Positions 45,691 through 57,010 of a DNA stretch of 64,000 nt are shown in pieces (positions within the stretch are counted from its first letter, which is position 1; every line of letters begins with the position of its first letter). The notes under the pieces were generated by a model, which saw nothing but the letters and a program-made list of their open reading frames with translations, made no database searches and was not told the origin of the DNA. Source of the stretch: Syncephalis fuscata (lineage: Eukaryota > Zoopagomycota > Zoopagomycetes > Zoopagales > Piptocephalidaceae); contig JAHLTZ010000001.1 of NCBI GenBank assembly GCA_025786725.1, positions 682,001-746,000 on the forward strand. The letters are read 5' to 3'. Position numbers and translations under genes: made by a program.

Positions 45691-46386
45691 CTAAAGAGTG
45701 AATAACATTGCACCAATTATAATAAAAGCTACTGAGCCAGTTATAGTGACACTGGAGATACGGTTACTGGATTCTGCGGATGAAGATGAGGAGCCGCTGA
45801 GAATCTTATCGCATTGCTTTGCAATATCGTTGGCTGATTCAGTTCTTTCAGCAATGATCTTTTTGGCAAACGAGGTTGATCGATTAGGATTCCATTTGAG
45901 TGTTGCTTCGACCAGAGAGCGTTCACATGTTCGACATAGATCTGCATCGGTGGCACTAGTTTCTTTTTCGACACAATATGACCCATCGGTATCTTTCATA
46001 CAGGCGGTGGCTACGTTTAGCGAGTAAGTCAGCCAGCTGTTGTAAACTGAAAAGGCCAACACTCGGTTTCCCTCCAGCTCATCTTTACATGAGCTCTCGA
46101 GTATGTCGAGTGCTTTATTGATCTGATTATCTGCGCAAACATGGCCGGCAGCGCCGTCAAAGGGTGCATCACAAACGAGTTTAAATGAAGCAGACGATGT
46201 GCTATATTTCAATGGTTTAGCGCACGCTAATGTCACATCGCTACTGTTCAACGCTTTTTGACAGTTTTCTGAAATGTTTGAAGGTTTAAATAGGGTGGAT
46301 GTGGTGCCATTAGTGTTTGGTGTCTGTCCTACGACTGCGCCCACGATAGCCAGAAGTGGAACAAGTGTTTTCAATAAAAGAGTCAT
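45691..46386 (-). CDS. Secreted Cys-rich protein, probably GPI-anchored
   Basis: An intact, intronless 231-residue ORF. The signal peptide (LLLKTLVPLLAIVGAVVG) is followed by QTPNTNGTTST. Ten cysteines are spread over the mature domain (ENCQKAL, LACAK, LVCDAP, HVCADN, SSCKDE, TACMKD, SYCVEK, LCRTCERS, KQCDKI), which suggests a disulfide-bonded fold. A Ser-rich stretch (SGSSSSSAESS) precedes a hydrophobic C-terminal end (VTITGSVAFIIIGAMLFTL), the usual GPI-anchor signal layout. The family is not recognised by name. A decayed tandem copy lies directly downstream on the same strand. A cell-surface location is inferred. Confidence 0.75.
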   Translation of the reverse strand: MTLLLKTLVPLLAIVGAVVGQTPNTNGTTSTLFKPSNISENCQKALNSSDVTLACAKPLKYSTSSASFKLVCDAPFDGAAGHVCADNQINKALDILESSCKDELEGNRVLAFSVYNSWLTYSLNVATACMKDTDGSYCVEKETSATDADLCRTCERSLVEATLKWNPNRSTSFAKKIIAERTESANDIAKQCDKILSGSSSSSAESSNRISSVTITGSVAFIIIGAMLFTL

Positions 46387-47479
46387 GATAAATAGGCAAG
46401 TATTGAATAAATGGCAGTATAGCGAGTAAGGAGATTAACGGCTGACCAGTAGCTACTTTATAGCTAAATGGGTAGTACATTTATTATCACAAGATTTCAT
46501 AACTGAGCAGGTACGAACAATTACAGAGCTTGTGATAACATGGTGACACATGTGCGTTGTTAAAAAATGAAAGGGAATACTGGCTAGAACCTTGAGCAGT
46601 AGATGGACTAAACAAGTATTTTCAGATAGCCTTGTTTTTGCCGAATATGCACCTAGCCTATATCAACCTAGCAGCCCAATCATGCCATCGATGCTAGTAG
46701 CTTGAGCTTACCAGTTATGTATGAATTTGATATAATGGCCAATTAGAATAGATGATGAAGGTTGACTAGTATAGAATAGGTAGTGGTAAGCATTTAACAA
46801 AGTATAACATGATGGGAAGTGCAATTAATTGTTGGTGGCAAGCCTGTCTTTACGTTTTTATGTTAGTATAGTATGAGGAAAAACAGGTTTATTTATTGAG
46901 TGCTGGTGAAATTGTAGTCATTTATGATATGAATAGATTGATTTACAGCCGACTGCCAGTTATCATACACAGCAGCTATTTACATATTTGTGTGCTTGGT
47001 CATTTTGCTTCAATTAGAGTTTGTATTTTGTAGTTTTGACCGCTCATACTAATGTTGAATGTTTTATTAATAAATCATTTATGCTGCTTTGCTATTGATT
47101 GCAGCTACTATGCATGTTACTGCGAATAAAAGCACTGAGATATGCTGAAAGCTAACCAAATATGCTGATGAGTAAATAAATCATGTTTTGCAGCTACTGG
47201 ATTGTACAAGGCATAGATGAGCACAAATAACTATGTACTTATCTAGTACACAGCAAACCTATATAAATAATTTGATGTGTATAGTAGCAATATTGAGTCC
47301 TTAAAACGACTCTATTATATACATGTCTACCATGTTGTTTTGCACGCACAAAAAAAATACTTACTAACAATATAACTAAAAAGAAAACCATATAATTGCT
47401 TTTTATATTGCTTATTTATTTGCCATAACATTGCTGTTTTATCTTAATATTATTACAATTTTAATTTAAAAAAACTGCA

Positions 47480-48010
47480 GCTTAGATAACCAAGCAACAC
47501 CTTATCCTAGCATTATCCTATAGCATTCAGAATATAACTTGTTGGTTGTTTGATAGTAATTTAATATTAAAATTGCTTTATAACTATTAGTAATTACCAT
47601 AGCTTATCCATAATAAACAGAATAGCTAATATGAAATTAAAGCAAAGTAGTATGACTAGAAACCATTATATTTTATAGATATTGAATAAAGCTATCACTA
47701 TATAATAAAATAACTAACAATAAAGCATGAATAGCTTATACTACTTCATCATTAAAATGGCATATCAGTTTATGCGGCTGCTTATATGTTTATAAATAGC
47801 AACTATTCACTAATCATATTTTCATAATGCCTGTTCGTTGTTAGTGATTAGTGCTGACACTCGATGTACGTATTTTCATGATTATTTATATGTAATGCTA
47901 ACATGTTTGTCTAATCACATGGTGTATTCTTGGTCATATTAGCATAACTACATAGCCATGACATTGGGATGGTAATAAGGCTATAGTAAAGATGCAGCAT
48001 TTTTTGCTTT
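47480..48010. repeat. Degenerate tandem duplication, copy 1
   Basis: Landmarks: CCAAGCAACACCTTATC (47491), ACTTCATCATTAAAATGGC (47743) and CACATGGTGTATTC (47918). Matches 48690-49245 in the same order. Confidence 0.55.
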
Positions 48011-48689
48011 TAGTAGCCATGGTCACTGCAAAAATGACTTATTTTATTTATAATGTCTTAAAATGCCGATAGTGTTAGTTTACAAAAATGTAAAAATATT
48101 ATGCCAATGCTATGGCAATATGCAGCAGTATTAAACGTGTGATTTTAACGCAGTTAGATAATAAACTCAATGACATGTAAATTAACAAATAATAGGAATA
48201 ATTAGATTAATAAAACGTTGCTAATACTACGTGCATCTTTATGTATAATGAAGTCAATTGTTTGATATTTTGCACATGTATACATACGAGATATAAGTAG
48301 CTGGCGGCAAGGTATACCATAGTTGTGCTGCATTATAGAACAATGACTGTGGTAATACGCTAATAAATGTACAGAATAACAGTTTTTATTCATTATGACT
48401 TGTATAGCTAGAATACAGCAAAATGATTGCCAGATTCGAGTTCTCCATGCTTAGCTGATCGACTTGGTATAAAATATGGAACAATGATTTTGCAACAAAA
48501 ATCAGTCAGAAATGCAATTTACGTGTTGTTAGTCAACGAAGCTTTATGTTATACGTATATGTATTTTGCATGATGGTCATAGTTAACGGCAATTGATACA
48601 TGTGTGTAGTCAAAATGACTATATCTAATGATAGCTGTTATAAATAAACAATAGTGGCATTACAGTTTTGGTTTTAGAAGCCGTAAGCT

Positions 48690-49245
48690 AAATAAATAAG
48701 CAACACCCTATGTCGAAGCTATTTTATCGCTTTAGCCTTTAATTCTGTTACCATTTAGCTTAACGATTATAATACAATATAATACTTGGTTAGTATTGCT
48801 TTGATAACAACTTACTTTTCATTGGTTATTATATATCATAATTCAACTATAGTGAACTGAATAGCTTGTATCATACTAAAGAGAAGATGAAACAGACATA
48901 TGCGCTTTGTTGATAATGAATAAGGTTATCGCTTTATAGTAGACACAGCTAATAAAGTTGAAATGCTTTAGTATTTCATCATTAAAGCAGCGTATCCGTT
49001 TATATAACAGCTCATTTATTCAAACCAACAAATAACTGTTGTTTATATCCACGTAAATGTGCTTCCTTGCTAGCAATTAGTATTAATATCCAATACACTT
49101 GCTAATCTTATCTGTTCACATGGGATGTTAACAGACCATCAAAGCATACAGCGTATTTCTTATTCATATCATCATAGCAATATGACCATAATATCAGAAT
49201 AGTAACAAATTGTTATAAGTAAAACTGCAACAATGCTGCAAATGC
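48690..49245. repeat. Degenerate tandem duplication, copy 2
   Basis: Landmarks in the same order: ATAAGCAACACCCTATG (48697), ATTTCATCATTAAAGCAGC (48974) and CACATGGGATGTTAAC (49118). Confidence 0.55.
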
Positions 49246-49572
49246 CATGCGTAAAATTAACAGACAATAGTGTGCTTTTAAATTGTCGGTTTAAAGTTGC
49301 TTTATACTACAAGACAATATTCAAATGATGATCTGCATAAGTATGCTGTCTTGTCACATGGACATCGTTATGTTGCCAGTGTGTATTTAAACGTTGTTCA
49401 CTATATACAGCATGTGATATAGATGAAAGAATACTTTAAATAAAGCACCATTAAACATGCCATGGCTACTTATCCACCACCATCACATTCTCTTTACTGT
49501 TTATTCTACCAGTTGTTTATATTCTAACACTACGCTATCATCATAAAGCTATTTACCATTGTTACTTACATC

Positions 49573-49851
49573 ATGGCCGTAGCCTTAATAGCAAGTGCGA
49601 CAATGGTTGATGCTAAGCCGAAACAATACCGCCGTGTTGTATAAAAACTAAGACAGACCGAACCTTATGGCAATCAATGTGCTTTACTTATTCTAAACTT
49701 TAATGGTAGTGCTTATAGCAAAAAACCATATTCCACTGTTGCTTCTAACCCATGCTGTGTTCGCACTGTTGGTAGTCCTAATGCCAATTACCCTGACTGT
49801 TGTCCCAACTTGGATGCTAATAATACTATATCTCGCCTGCAAGTGTTTTAA
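49573..49851 (+). pseudogene. Small Cys-rich secreted-type ORF with one in-frame TAA
   Basis: Starting at the ATG at 49573, 92 codons stay in one frame to TAA at 49849-49851, broken only by a TAA at 49642-49644. Before it: MAVALIASATMVDAKPKQYR, the end of a signal peptide or a short one. After it: EPYGNQCALLILNFNGSAYS, then SNPCCVRTVGSPNANYPDCC. The five cysteines after the stop, including two CC pairs, suggest a small disulfide-rich fold. Possibilities are a recent nonsense mutation, a base error, readthrough, or a start further upstream. A very short intron over the stop (18-23 nt) seems unlikely. Confidence 0.45.
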
Positions 49852-50746
49852 TAATACCAAATAATCAAGACCTCAGCAAACTATATATCAATATAATATT
49901 AGTATAATGACATCTATCTTATAGTAGAACTGGTTTATTTTCATTATGGTGTTGTATCAAGCCGATGACCTTTACAATACTAATACTATTTGTATAAATA
50001 ATAACATGCCTAAAGAAAGAAGACACATGTCTTCTTTCATCCAAAATTACATTCTGGCTACAATAGCTAACAGCTTTCCAGTTAATTTTTAGCTTAACAA
50101 AATATTAATACTGAAAATATTCATTATACTGTAGCAATTTAACTTTATTCTTAAACATTGTAGCAGTTACACCACCATAATGACTGATGGTCAAAGATAT
50201 TAACAGTAGGATCACTTGTAATGCTCATAGAAATCATAGTATATAGTAAAATGGTTTATTTTATATTAACAAAAATACGGAGTACAATACAAGAAGAGAT
50301 ATACTTTTAAATACTAGTTTACACCTACATCCACAGTCTGAATATAAATAAAACAAACCAGTATAACACCAAGCGTGCAATATTGAGTCATATCTTTACA
50401 AGAATCATATTAAAGCATAGCAATGGTCATCTTTTATTTTATTTTTTATTTTTAAATACTATTTTTCTATTATTCTTTGCTTTATCTAGTATTGGCTTCC
50501 TAACTATTGACGAAGCCACTTGCAACCACGTTACTTGTTGGAATTGGTGTGCGTCCGCTACTTAGCGGAGTGCCACTACAACGGATTAGCAGCCTATTTA
50601 CTGGCCAACAGTTTACTGCAATTTATCATAGAAAGCAAGCGACCTTTAATTGTCGTTCATTCTCGGCCTGTGCCATATTTTATCCCGGTTCGACAGCGTT
50701 GCATTTCCAAGTAAAGCAACAGCAACAGCAACAGCAACGTCGCACT
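49852..50746. other. Intergenic region upstream of the tRNase Z gene
   Basis: Contains a perfect 11-bp inverted repeat at 50015-50038. The last 230 bp form an open frame continuous with tRNase Z but have no ATG. Confidence 0.5.
50015..50038. repeat. 11-bp inverted repeat, 2-nt spacer
   Basis: GAAAGAAGACA, then CA, then TGTCTTCTTTC, a perfect hairpin-forming palindrome in non-coding DNA. Role unknown. Confidence 0.6.
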
Positions 50747-53700
50747 ATGCGTTGGTTCGCTCAAGTGGTTGGTACGGCCAACACAGACACTACGCCATCC
50801 ATTGTTCTACATTTTGATTCGCAACGCTACTTGTTTAATTGCGGCGAAGGCACTCAACGACTGTTTGTTGAAAATGGCGTTCGCGCAAACAAAATCACTA
50901 ATGTATTCTTAACTCGTATGAATGGGATTCTATTGGTGGCGTACCAGGTAAATAGATAGATATAAAACGTGCAAATGATGCTAATGAATGAATGTTAGGC
51001 ATGATATTGACACTTGCTGATGCGGGTGTACGTAATCTACACTTTCATGGTGGGCCCAATCTAACTCATTTATGGCGGCCAATCGTCATTTTGTGGCACG
51101 GTAAGCGATTAAATTATTAAAGAGGTAATTTTTATTAATTTATCAATGGATTTATAAATTAGATCGGGATTATCGGTTAATGTAAACGAGTATCCACTAG
51201 AAGACGATGTATTTTTTGAAGACGAAAATATGTCTGTACGTGCTGTTGAACTACTTCCCATTTCAGATACCGCCTTCACAGACAGTGAGCATAGCAGTGA
51301 AGAACAGAATAGACTAACAATGAAACGTAAACGCGTAGATGATGATAGTGTTGCTACCGACGCATCTGACGCTACACCATCGAACGAAGGCGCGATTCTA
51401 CTTAAACGACAATTTATTGTATTATGTTCCGGCACAAATAAGCGAACCATGGTTATAGAAAACCAGGAGAATACTACTGCTTCATTCCATCAGATCCAAT
51501 AAAACTTGTAGCAGCTGAACAGATTGTTGCACTGCGCAAACAATTTGGTCGACGTATGCCGCGTACACGCCCCACTCAATCGGCACTATGTTTTATCGGA
51601 CAGGGAAGAGAAGTGCAGGAAAGTTTGATCCAAAAGCGGCCATTGCTCTTGGACTTAAACCCGGTCCAATATTTGGTAAGTATGAATACAATATATATTA
51701 GTGTCGATCTCATACCCTTAATGAATAGCTAAATTGAAAGGAGGAGAAGCGGTCACGGCACCAGATGGCAGAGTTATTCAGCCACATCAAGTTGTTGGGC
51801 CATCACATCCAGGAGCAGTAAGTATAACATTAGAATGGTAATTAATCAATAAATAATAGAGATTTTATTATTTGTTTATTATAGATATTTGCGGTTATTG
51901 ACTGTCCATCAATTGACTACGTTGATGCTTTAATGGCTTCGGAAGAACTTGCGGCTTTACAAACGACAAAGGAATCTGCCGCACCTCGTTGTATGTTCCA
52001 CCTACTAGGTGAAGGTGTCATTGAACATCCAGAGTTTCAAGCATGGCTTGGTAAATTCTCTTCCAAAACCCAGGTAAGCCATATTTATTAAAAGTAACAA
52101 ATAGTGATACAATATATATATAGCATATTATTCTGTCCAAAGAATGTACACCAGCAATTACTCAATTCCGTAAAAGTGCCGAATGTCAGCTACGGTTAAA
52201 TAGACTTGATTCAACTATATTTCCTCTATCTTATGCAACTAATCAGCCTCAAACCGTGTTAAATCAAGGTAATTAGCGCTAGTATTATATAATATGACTA
52301 GTACTTAAACACATGTACAAATTAGTTTTAAGAAATTACCAAATGCTTCAGTGGGTGAGACGGGCCTTATTTACATGATGGAGCCCAAGCCATGCTTTGA
52401 TCGATCCCAAGTACCTAGTGAGACCGACTATAGCTGGTCTGGTTCGGTAGGACAAGGCATTAAAGAGCGTGTAGATTTTACAACAGCCATCAATGAAGCC
52501 CATAAGACATTGGCAGAAGTAGGAAAGGATATCTCTGATGTAAAACAACCAGGTGAAGATATCGTTGTAGTAACCTTGGGCACTGGATCGGCTCTACCTT
52601 CTAAATGTCGTAATGGTAATTATAGCATTGTTAGTTGTTATTTCTACTAATATTAATAATGATGTTGAATATAATTGTTAGTGAGTGCCACATTACTACA
52701 AATACCCGATGTGGGCAACATATTACTTGATGCTGGTGAAGGAACACTCGGTCAACTACGACGTCATTTCGACACTGATACTACGGGTGTAAATAATGCT
52801 GAAGCATGTATAAGACAGTTACGAATGTATTTGTATCTCATTTACATGCTGATCATCATTTGGGCATTATTCGAGTATTATTACAATGGCAACAGGTAAT
52901 TACACATAACTATCAATAACTGTTATATGTATATACTAAGTAATTACTAGTAAGAAAGATGGATCAATTAGCGTTAGGGGATGCGGCCAACCAACATCCA
53001 TTATATATTGTTGGGCCATGGCGTTTCTGGACTTGGCTACAAGAATATAATGGTATTGAGCCATTATCCTTGTCAAATATACGATTTATAGGTGCACCTG
53101 ATCTACATTACACGTTACCTACGACAACATGGTCTGAAAGGTAATGATTTTAATTTTATTATTATGAATAATATTAACCAATTATAATATAAATAGCATT
53201 CAAAAGATGCTAGCTTCTCTTTGTTTAACAGCCATTCGCACTACTGATGTTATCCATTGTCCAATGGCTTATGGTATTAGTATTGAGCATGAAAGTGGCT
53301 GGAAGATTGTGTAGGTATAGTGCAATTAATAGATAGATAAACTAATGTTTTGTCTATAGCTATTCAGGCGATACACGCCCTTGTAACAAACTAGTAGACA
53401 TGGGCCAAGATGCAACACTGCTTATCCATGAAGCCACTCTAGAAGACACAATGCAACAAGAAGCGATTGATAAAAAGCATAGCACAACATCAGAAGCAGT
53501 TGATATTGGCCAACGGTAAGCAGAGTAATAGCATCTATTTAGATACAGTCACTAACACAGAGATGCATAGTATGAATGCCTATTCTATCCTACTGACGCA
53601 TTTCAGTCAACGGTATCCACGTATTCCACCATTGAACTATATTCCACCCCGTACAGGATTTGCCTTTGATATGATGCGTGTGGCTATTCGTGATCTATGG

Positions 53701-53835
53701 AAGATGCCGGTCATGCTACCAGCCGTGCGTGCTCTCTTCCCCGATAACGATAAATCATTGGCAGAAGAGGAGGAGGAGGGGGCAGTGATGAAGAAGAAAA
53801 GAAAGCAGAGAAAAAGAAAGAAACTGCTAAACTAA
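50747..53835 (+). CDS. TRZ1: tRNase Z, long form (ELAC2/Trz1-like; frame-broken as given)
   Basis: Endonuclease that removes 3' trailers from precursor tRNAs in nucleus and mitochondria. N-terminal half: [49 protein letters not shown], then an acidic insert near 51200-51390. C-terminal half: [16 protein letters not shown] near 52570, [16 protein letters not shown], the zinc motif HLHADHHLG near 52838-52864, [27 protein letters not shown] near 53362, LIHEATLED and LTHFSQRYP near 53595. It ends with a Lys/Arg-rich tail, a possible nuclear signal. About eight introns. Single-base losses occur near 50925, 51073, 51490, 51630 and 52830. An in-frame upstream extension of about 80 codons looks like a mitochondrial presequence but has no ATG. 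It faces MIS12 tail to tail. Confidence 0.88.
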
Positions 53836-53896
53836 GAAAAAAATAGCTAAAGCATAATTATAATTAATATGAATAAAAAGCACTAATAAATTATGT

Positions 53897-55060
53897 TTAT
53901 TGAAGTAAATCACGAGCCATCTAATCAAATACAATTTACATTAGTTATTATTTTATATTAATTAATCAATGTGTATTAATTACCTCAATTGAATCCAGTG
54001 TAGCAATTTCTTGTAATTGTGCATGTGTTCGACCAATTTTCTGTGATCCTTTACTATCATCACCACTGTGAATATCATCCATATCTTCATCATCGCTTTG
54101 TTTGTCATCGACCATGGCTGTCTGGCGGTTACGCTTTCGATCAATTGCTTTACGTTCATCGATGGCAACACGTGTGGCCATACCAAGATAGACATCGCGT
54201 GTAGTGGGAGGGACTGGTTTGGTTTGCCATGTTGGTTGTTCAGCCGTTATACGTAGTGATTTCATTGATTTCTCAAGTAGCTTTGCTTGTTTTACAATAA
54301 ATTTGACTTCATCTTCTTTAACAATATCTAATCATTACAACAATTACATTAATATATACATATATGTATGTGTGTGTATTTATATATACACATATGTATA
54401 TGGATTACCTGGTGTTGATTCGGTGGCTGTAACAATTAAATTCGTCTTTTCCGCCATAGTTTGTAAACGATTTAATAAATGATTAATTTTAGGCATTTGA
54501 TTCTTAATCATACTATTAACAGTTAATGTCTAAATTGTATATATGATACATTAATACATCATTTACCATATTATATTAAATACCAATTCTATATATATAT
54601 ATACTTACACTTTGTAACGTATCTCGTACTTGTTCCAATTCTTTTTGTAAAAGTTTTGGATCTTGCGATGTTTCATCAGTTGATATATCCTAATATTAAT
54701 AATAAGTCAAGTACAAGTATACCATTAATAACTATTATTACTCGCTACCTTGTAATGTGGCAATATAATGGGTAGATTATCAGGAATAGTAAGTATATGG
54801 TTTAGCGTATACAGTTCAAATATATCGAAATAATAGTCAATATTATGTTCAAGTATTGTTTCAAGCTGGTTCATGCCCGTCTCGGTATGATCGCCAACAC
54901 CTTGATGTTCTTCGGCAAATTCCTGGAATGTCGTGGTTGCTTCATAGAGCAGTTCATTGATTGCGTTGATGACGTCGTCTACCAGCGTCAATGGCATGAA
55001 TCCAAGGTGTTCAGCCAGTAATTCATTCTTATACTGCTGTTCAAGTTCTTTGTCTGTCAT
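53897..55060 (-). CDS. MIS12: Kinetochore protein Mis12/Mtw1
   Basis: Start at the ATG at 55058-55060 (MTDKELEQQYKNELLAEHLG). The N-terminal block FMPLTLVDDVINAINELLYE and the following GMNQLETILEHNIDYYFDIF, ELYTLNHILTIP are the Mis12 family head and first coiled coil. Mis12 anchors the Ndc80 complex to centromeric chromatin as part of the MIND/MIS12 complex. Later short exons carry heptad-like sequence (LLQKELEQVRDTL, INHLLNRLQTM). The last large exon is basic, with an acidic patch (DDEDMDDIHSGDD). I splice from GAG near 53985 to ATGGCTCG near 53920, ending MARDLLQ at 53897; without that intron the protein ends at 53966. No base losses were found. Confidence 0.75.
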
Positions 55061-55279
55061 GACGCGTATATTTAATAGGGGCAATAAAATGACAAGAAAA
55101 AGCACAATGAATCAAGCAAAAGAGTCAAAAAAATAAACAAAATGGTTCTTATCAAACGTGTATTCCAAGCGTTATTATTATAGTAATCACAGTTGAATAT
55201 AAATATTAATAGTGACTTGTACTAATAAATCACCAATTGACTCATTGACTAATTGATTGATTATTGACTAAATAACAAT

Positions 55280-56461
55280 ATGCCAGACGTGTTTTTATAC
55301 TATTTATTAATTGAACTATTGCTATGGAGTATTTGTTTACTTGGTGCTTGGACGGCTGTATGGTCTGTTGTTTTACTACGACCAAAATCACCACTACGGC
55401 TTACCGTGTTACTTATCGGTCTTATCGCTTGTATGGGACCCCTGTTAAGGCTTATTGCCCCGGCACTACTGCTACCACTGCCCCTTCCCTTCTTAAATGA
55501 TCTAGCTTATAAGATTAGCTATATAAGATTTATTGGCCATAGTCTTGTCTTTATACTAGGCAATTTAGCGACGTTAACATTTATTCGCGCCCATCTACCA
55601 TGGAAGCACTGGGCAGCTGGTTGGGGCCCATCACTGTGGGTAGCTCTACCTTGCACTACACTACTGCTAATAGACCGCGTGCTATGGCTTCTTTCCCTAA
55701 CACGTATGGAACAGCACTCGTTTATGGCTGAACCGGGCCCGATTGGCCTATGGGCCCCCACATTCATTGCCGAATCCATCCACTGGTCAGTTTATGGCCT
55801 TATTCGCGTTACCATCATACTATCCGCCAGCTTTGTTATCTACGCTCGGTCACCTGCCATTATTAGTGTAGCATCTACCGCACCAGTTAATCATAGTGGT
55901 AACACTCAACCGATAGATGTTCAGTCAAAGAAGTCCTTTGCTTCATCAAGTGCTGTTGCTGCTATTTATCGACGTGTCTGGACTCGTCATTTACAGCACA
56001 ACCTTTGTATTAATGTTATTATTCTACACACTATAATGATGATGTCAGTATCCTTAGGCCTATTGGCCTGTCATTCTTGGATAATTGCATCAGTTAGTCA
56101 CCACTTAAACGGTATGTAGTCTACAGAACAACACACAAGCACATAATACTGGTTTTTATGAATTAATTGGCCTTTGGAATTATTAATAGACACGCTAGAT
56201 GTTTTATTATTATCTTGGTGCTGCTATCATACACCTATTCCTACTTCAAGAAGTGGCAACACTACTATTACAACAACAGTCGATTGTACTCACTGTCACC
56301 ATTGCCATTCAGTACCTACAGTTGACAGTACGAATAGTATACCATGTTGCGAGAGATGTATGCAAGAACGTGGTCACTGTGCTCTAGTCCATCACCATCT
56401 CTATCCAAGACATGAAGGAACGATAGAACCAATACTGCCTGGAAATATGACTGAGTGTTAA
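55280..56461 (+). CDS. Multi-pass membrane protein with Cys/His-rich tail, family unknown
   Basis: Two exons, intron 56112-56189. Six or seven hydrophobic segments: YLLIELLLWSICLLGAWTAV, LTVLLIGLIACMGPLLRLI, YIRFIGHSLVFILGNLATLT, WVALPCTTLLLIDRVLWLL, IRVTIILSASFVIYA, CINVIILHTIMMMSVSLGLL, and a short last one over the splice (LDVLLLSWCC). The soluble tail is rich in Cys and His (VDCTHCHHCHSV, IPCCERCMQERGHCALVHHH), which looks metal-binding. It ends at TAA 56459-56461. I do not recognise the family; a fungal receptor or RTA1-like lipid-response protein are guesses only. The start is the first ATG and gives a membrane segment directly. Confidence 0.6.
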
Positions 56462-57010
56462 ATGTTTGTTTAATCTACTGTGTTCACAATGCAGTCGCTA
56501 TTCAAAATAGCCGCCTATGCTTTGAAGGTCATCCTTGCATAGACCAGTATCTATTTCGGGTAAACAAATTACTTTTCTTCCTTTGTTGCCATTTAACAAA
56601 AAACAACATGCTATAAAATAGTAGAACTGTGCCTTGACTTTTGTTCTCCGCTTGCTTGTGTGCCTAGCATTTTTCTCCATTGACTTGGTTCTTTATCATT
56701 TAAACACCCCTTCGTTAGTTTGTTTTATTGATTATTATTTTTACTTATCATTGTGCAGGTCTTCACTCTGCATCTTATAGCTTTGCCCTCTGTGGTAGTT
56801 TGCTGTGCGTGTTATTCCTTTCTCCTAAACCGGTTAACTTGTTTCAGTCCCACTTGTCTATTTATACATAATCTAAAGAGAAAACATCTTGGCTTGTTGC
56901 TTTTGTTTCTCTGCTTTATGCTTTATGCTCTATTCAATCGACTTCAATCAACCTAATTTTTCTTAGACGTTGCTGGTTTACTACGCGAAAATATCCCGTT
57001 ATCGTACAGG
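56462..57010. other. Intergenic region, pyrimidine-rich toward the ABC transporter
   Basis: Probable promoter and 5' UTR of the ABCG gene. No gene was recognised. Confidence 0.5.

Larger units (their letters stand above)
46387..49572. other. 3.2-kb gene-free region with an old degenerate duplication
   Basis: No supported gene. About 47480-48010 resembles 48690-49245, at about 1.2 kb spacing. Shared landmarks are AAGCAACACC, TTTCATCATTAAA-like text and a CACATGG start of the right part. Both copies are AT-rich and heavily diverged. Confidence 0.5.

Noticed and set aside
56753-56956. Hydrophobic small ORF upstream of the ABCG gene
   Set aside because: It lies in the pyrimidine-rich leader; T-rich DNA produces Leu/Phe codons by default.
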